Assembly: GCF_023218075.1 (NCBI RefSeq)
Contig: NZ_JALPTB010000009.1
Location: 1 to 64,000, forward strand
Length of the DNA: 64,000 nt
Direction of reading: 5' to 3'
Source of the DNA: Rhodococcus sp. HM1
GTDB taxonomy: Bacteria; Actinomycetota; Actinomycetes; Mycobacteriales; Mycobacteriaceae
Shown here: positions 62,161-64,000 of the stretch, in pieces
How positions within the stretch are numbered: the first letter of the stretch is position 1
How the letters are laid out: each line of letters opens with the position of its first letter
Program-made: the position numbers and the translations under genes
The notes under the pieces: model-generated
What the model was told of the DNA's origin: nothing
The model's database searches: none
The model's input: only the letters and a program-made list of their open reading frames with translations

Positions 62161-62553
62161 TTACTTCCGCCGGCGTTGCTCGGCGACGTCGTCGAGGAAC
62201 CCGAGGATCTTTTCGGCCGCCGAGTCCAGAGCGCTGTTGGTCTTCTTCTTGGCGGCGCTTTCGATGGCCTTGCCGCCGATGTCACCGACGATGTCGGGCA
62301 GGCCCTTCGGTTCGGTCTGGGAGATCTCGAGCCGGTTCACGGCCTCGGCGAAGCGCAGGTAGGTGTCGACGCTGGCGACCACGATGCGGGCGTCGATGGT
62401 CACGAGCTCGATGCCGACGAGCGAGACTCGTACGAACGCGTCGATGACGAGGCCCTTGTCCAGAATGGTGTCGATGACCTCCGCCAGGCCGGACGAGTTC
62501 GGGCGGGCCATCGTCCCGCCACCTCCATTACCGCCGGGTTGGATCGATGTCAT
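62161..62553 (-). CDS. Gas vesicle structural protein (GvpA/GvpJ family), solitary
   Basis: A 130-residue protein with the conserved GvpA core near residues 20-70: [56 protein letters not shown]. This is the part that forms the ribs of gas vesicle walls. The C-terminal ~55 residues are a charged helical extension ([31 protein letters not shown]), and an N-terminal Gly-rich stretch precedes the core. ATG 62553 has GAGGAG upstream. No gvpF, L, K, N or other gvp gene is in the window, so vesicle assembly cannot be assumed. Confidence 0.88.
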   Translation of the reverse strand: MTSIQPGGNGGGGTMARPNSSGLAEVIDTILDKGLVIDAFVRVSLVGIELVTIDARIVVASVDTYLRFAEAVNRLEISQTEPKGLPDIVGDIGGKAIESAAKKKTNSALDSAAEKILGFLDDVAEQRRRK

Positions 62554-62720
62554 GGCGGTCACTCCTCATGGTGCGGTGCGCGCAGGTGCGTAAAGACGTT
62601 GTGGAGCAACGCCTTACATCCCGGCCATTGGTTGGAGGCTTCCGGCGCCCCTGGCTCACCCTTCCATCATGCTCCTTCGAAGACCCGCCTCGATGACAAT
62701 CCTCGACACGGCCGTCGGAA

Positions 62721-64000
62721 TCATCGCAATGCTTGTCCCGAGGGCATCCCGAACGGCCGGAAGGCCACGGCGCCCCAGTCCCGCCACGGCGGGCACGGTG
62801 GGGGAGTGCGGCCGTTCAGGAAGCGGATCGTCGCGTCCTCGAATGCTGCCGATGCGGGCAGGTTCGGGTGGGCGACGCGCGCCGGGCACCCGTTTCGTTC
62901 GACATCCAGTCGGTGGTCCGTCATCAAGGGCAGATCGGCGGCCGAAGGCAGGCTCATGGCACGTACATTCTGCGGAAGTCGCTGAGCAAGAATCGATTCC
63001 GCTGTTCCCGCCGTACCGAGCAGGTCCCGCGCGGCGGGGGAGTCCGGGTCGAAGTGGAAGTCGATCAGGCCGGCGGACGATGCCGCGACCCGCAGCAGGT
63101 CGCCCAGGACGCGGCCGGGTTCGTCCACGTGCGGTGGAGGGTAACCGGTCGGGGTGCTCGAAAAGGCGCCGACCAGCAGCAACGCGTCGACGTCGACCCG
63201 GCCGGTGGCGGCGGCTTCCCACACCACCCAGACGGCGTGCGAGTGCGCGGCGACCACAAGTGGGCGAGGCAACGCGGATGCCTGCTCGACGAACAGATCG
63301 ACCTGCTCCCGGAACGGCCTCTCGGTGTCGGTGGGTCCGTAGGGGGCGCCGGTGCGGATCGGGCAGGTCGCGTCCTCCTGTGGTTGCCCGTTACCCGGTC
63401 CGGCATACGAGAAGTAGTACACCTGCTCGCAGCGGTAGCCGAGGCGGTGCACGTCCGTCGCGTGGATCACGCTCCGTCCCGACGCCGAGTTGATTCCGGC
63501 CACAATCAACAGCGAACCCGGTTGCGGCGGACCGGGTTCCGGTTCGTCGTACCCGCGGGTCGCGACGAACACGATCGACACGGCGGTGAGCACCGCGACG
63601 AGCGCGGTCAGGGCTGCTCCCGGTCGCCGCAATGCCGGGCGGTCCATCATCGCGATCGTCAGCCCGGTCGCGACGGCCGAGACCGGCACGAGCGGCACGG
63701 TCAGGCCCGGGATCCGATCGGCCACGGCACCCAGCGCCAGGACCACCGCACAGTACGGCAGCATCACCTCGACCCGCAGCCCACGCCGCCAGGTCAGTGC
63801 GACGGCCTCGCGCAACCGGGGCCGGCCCTGCCACGGCACCGCGCCGAGAGTGAATACCAGCGCCCCGACCAGGGCGACTGCGGGCCAGAACAACCGCGAG
63901 TACAGGACCGCGTAGGCGGCGGCATCGGCGAACGCCGCCACCAGCACCGGCCCGAACGCAACCGCGTAGAACAGGGCGGCGAATCGCAGGTTCCGGGCGT
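62721..64000 (-). CDS. Membrane-anchored alpha/beta hydrolase-like protein, N-terminus beyond the window
   Basis: The reading frame is open to the right edge, so the start is missing. Visible are four or five hydrophobic segments (LFWPAVALVGALVFTLGAVPW, VMLPYCAVVLALGAVADRI, PLVPVSAVATGLTIAMM, TALVAVLTAVSIVFVATRGYD). A soluble domain follows with LLIVAGINSASG and VVAAHSHAVWVVWEAA, where HSHAV would be a nucleophile elbow (Ser in place of the usual GxSxG). FHFDPDSPAA and MTDHRLDVERNG may give the acid and base. This fits an alpha/beta hydrolase on the outer face of the membrane. The nucleophile motif is atypical, so activity is uncertain. Confidence 0.65.
   Translation of the reverse strand, partial: ARNLRFAALFYAVAFGPVLVAAFADAAAYAVLYSRLFWPAVALVGALVFTLGAVPWQGRPRLREAVALTWRRGLRVEVMLPYCAVVLALGAVADRIPGLTVPLVPVSAVATGLTIAMMDRPALRRPGAALTALVAVLTAVSIVFVATRGYDEPEPGPPQPGSLLIVAGINSASGRSVIHATDVHRLGYRCEQVYYFSYAGPGNGQPQEDATCPIRTGAPYGPTDTERPFREQVDLFVEQASALPRPLVVAAHSHAVWVVWEAAATGRVDVDALLLVGAFSSTPTGYPPPHVDEPGRVLGDLLRVAASSAGLIDFHFDPDSPAARDLLGTAGTAESILAQRLPQNVRAMSLPSAADLPLMTDHRLDVERNGCPARVAHPNLPASAAFEDATIRFLNGRTPPPCPPWRDWGAVAFRPFGMPSGQALR

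Noticed and set aside
1-64000. CRISPR arrays, tRNA or rRNA genes, insertion sequences and prophage genes
   Set aside because: No regularly spaced repeats, cloverleaf-like sequences, transposase motifs or phage structural genes were recognised by eye. A search with dedicated tRNA and repeat finders could still reveal a missed one.

Overview
The window is GC-rich (roughly two-thirds G+C by eye), gene-dense actinobacterial chromosome. Many start codons are GTG, and the gene content points to a mycolic-acid-containing member of the Mycobacteriales, most like Rhodococcus. The evidence is an AftD-type arabinofuranosyltransferase, a PorA-type DUF3068 protein, and a block with the gene order of the Mycobacterium tuberculosis Rv0236c-Rv0244c region (aftD, Rv0236A, lpqI, tetR, htdX, fabG4, fadA2, fadE5). 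No rRNA, tRNA, CRISPR array, transposase or phage gene was recognised.

Layout. 1-7.9 kb holds envelope genes: a flippase fragment, a DUF3068 protein, an acyltransferase-3, AftD and its small DUF2613 partner. 8-11.6 kb holds isochorismate synthase, a universal stress protein, the lipoprotein LpqI and a TetR regulator with a 26-bp perfect palindrome in front. 11.6-23.2 kb is the fatty-acid block htdX-fabG4 / fadA2 ... fadE5. Here it is interrupted by a 1011-residue VanW-domain wall protein, an aldehyde dehydrogenase and a mycofactocin-type alcohol dehydrogenase. 23.3-28.8 kb is an accessory-looking stretch: a lower-GC methyltransferase, an alpha/beta hydrolase with a zinc-ribbon partner, a 768-bp gene-free region rich in palindromes, a secreted M23 peptidase, a secreted cutinase-like hydrolase and a DUF4185 protein. 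29-43.4 kb holds FabH plus an exported HNH nuclease, a fused E1 alpha-beta dehydrogenase, a P450/TetR pair, a VOC protein, a type I dehydroquinase, SRPBCC and unknown proteins, an SGNH hydrolase and a PucR-type regulator. 43.4-52 kb holds fused PutA, an epimerase, a second copy of the 24-kb hydrolase, two thioesterases, and a V8-like protease coupled to a small regulatory-domain protein. 52-64 kb holds ArsR/SRPBCC, CGNR/SRPBCC, a decayed TetR-monooxygenase-SDR locus, a small secreted peptide, a FadD19-like ligase behind a KstR-type box, a solitary GvpA and a truncated membrane hydrolase.

How it works together. The clearest regulatory picture is a 14-bp palindrome, TTACYC-N2-GRGTAA and close variants. 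It lies in front of the tetR at 10961, between fabG4 and fadA2, and in front of fadE5, which suggests one TetR-controlled fatty-acid regulon. A separate 55-bp two-box element lies at similar distance and in the same orientation in front of two unrelated genes 14 kb apart (a type I dehydroquinase and a PPOX-fold protein). A third shared element, built around CAGGTATGCCC and CGGGTAT, precedes both copies of the duplicated hydrolase. Three copies of a roughly 40-bp palindromic repeat sit just past gene ends. The decayed locus at 56.3-58.6 kb carries independent lesions in two genes, and probably in a third.
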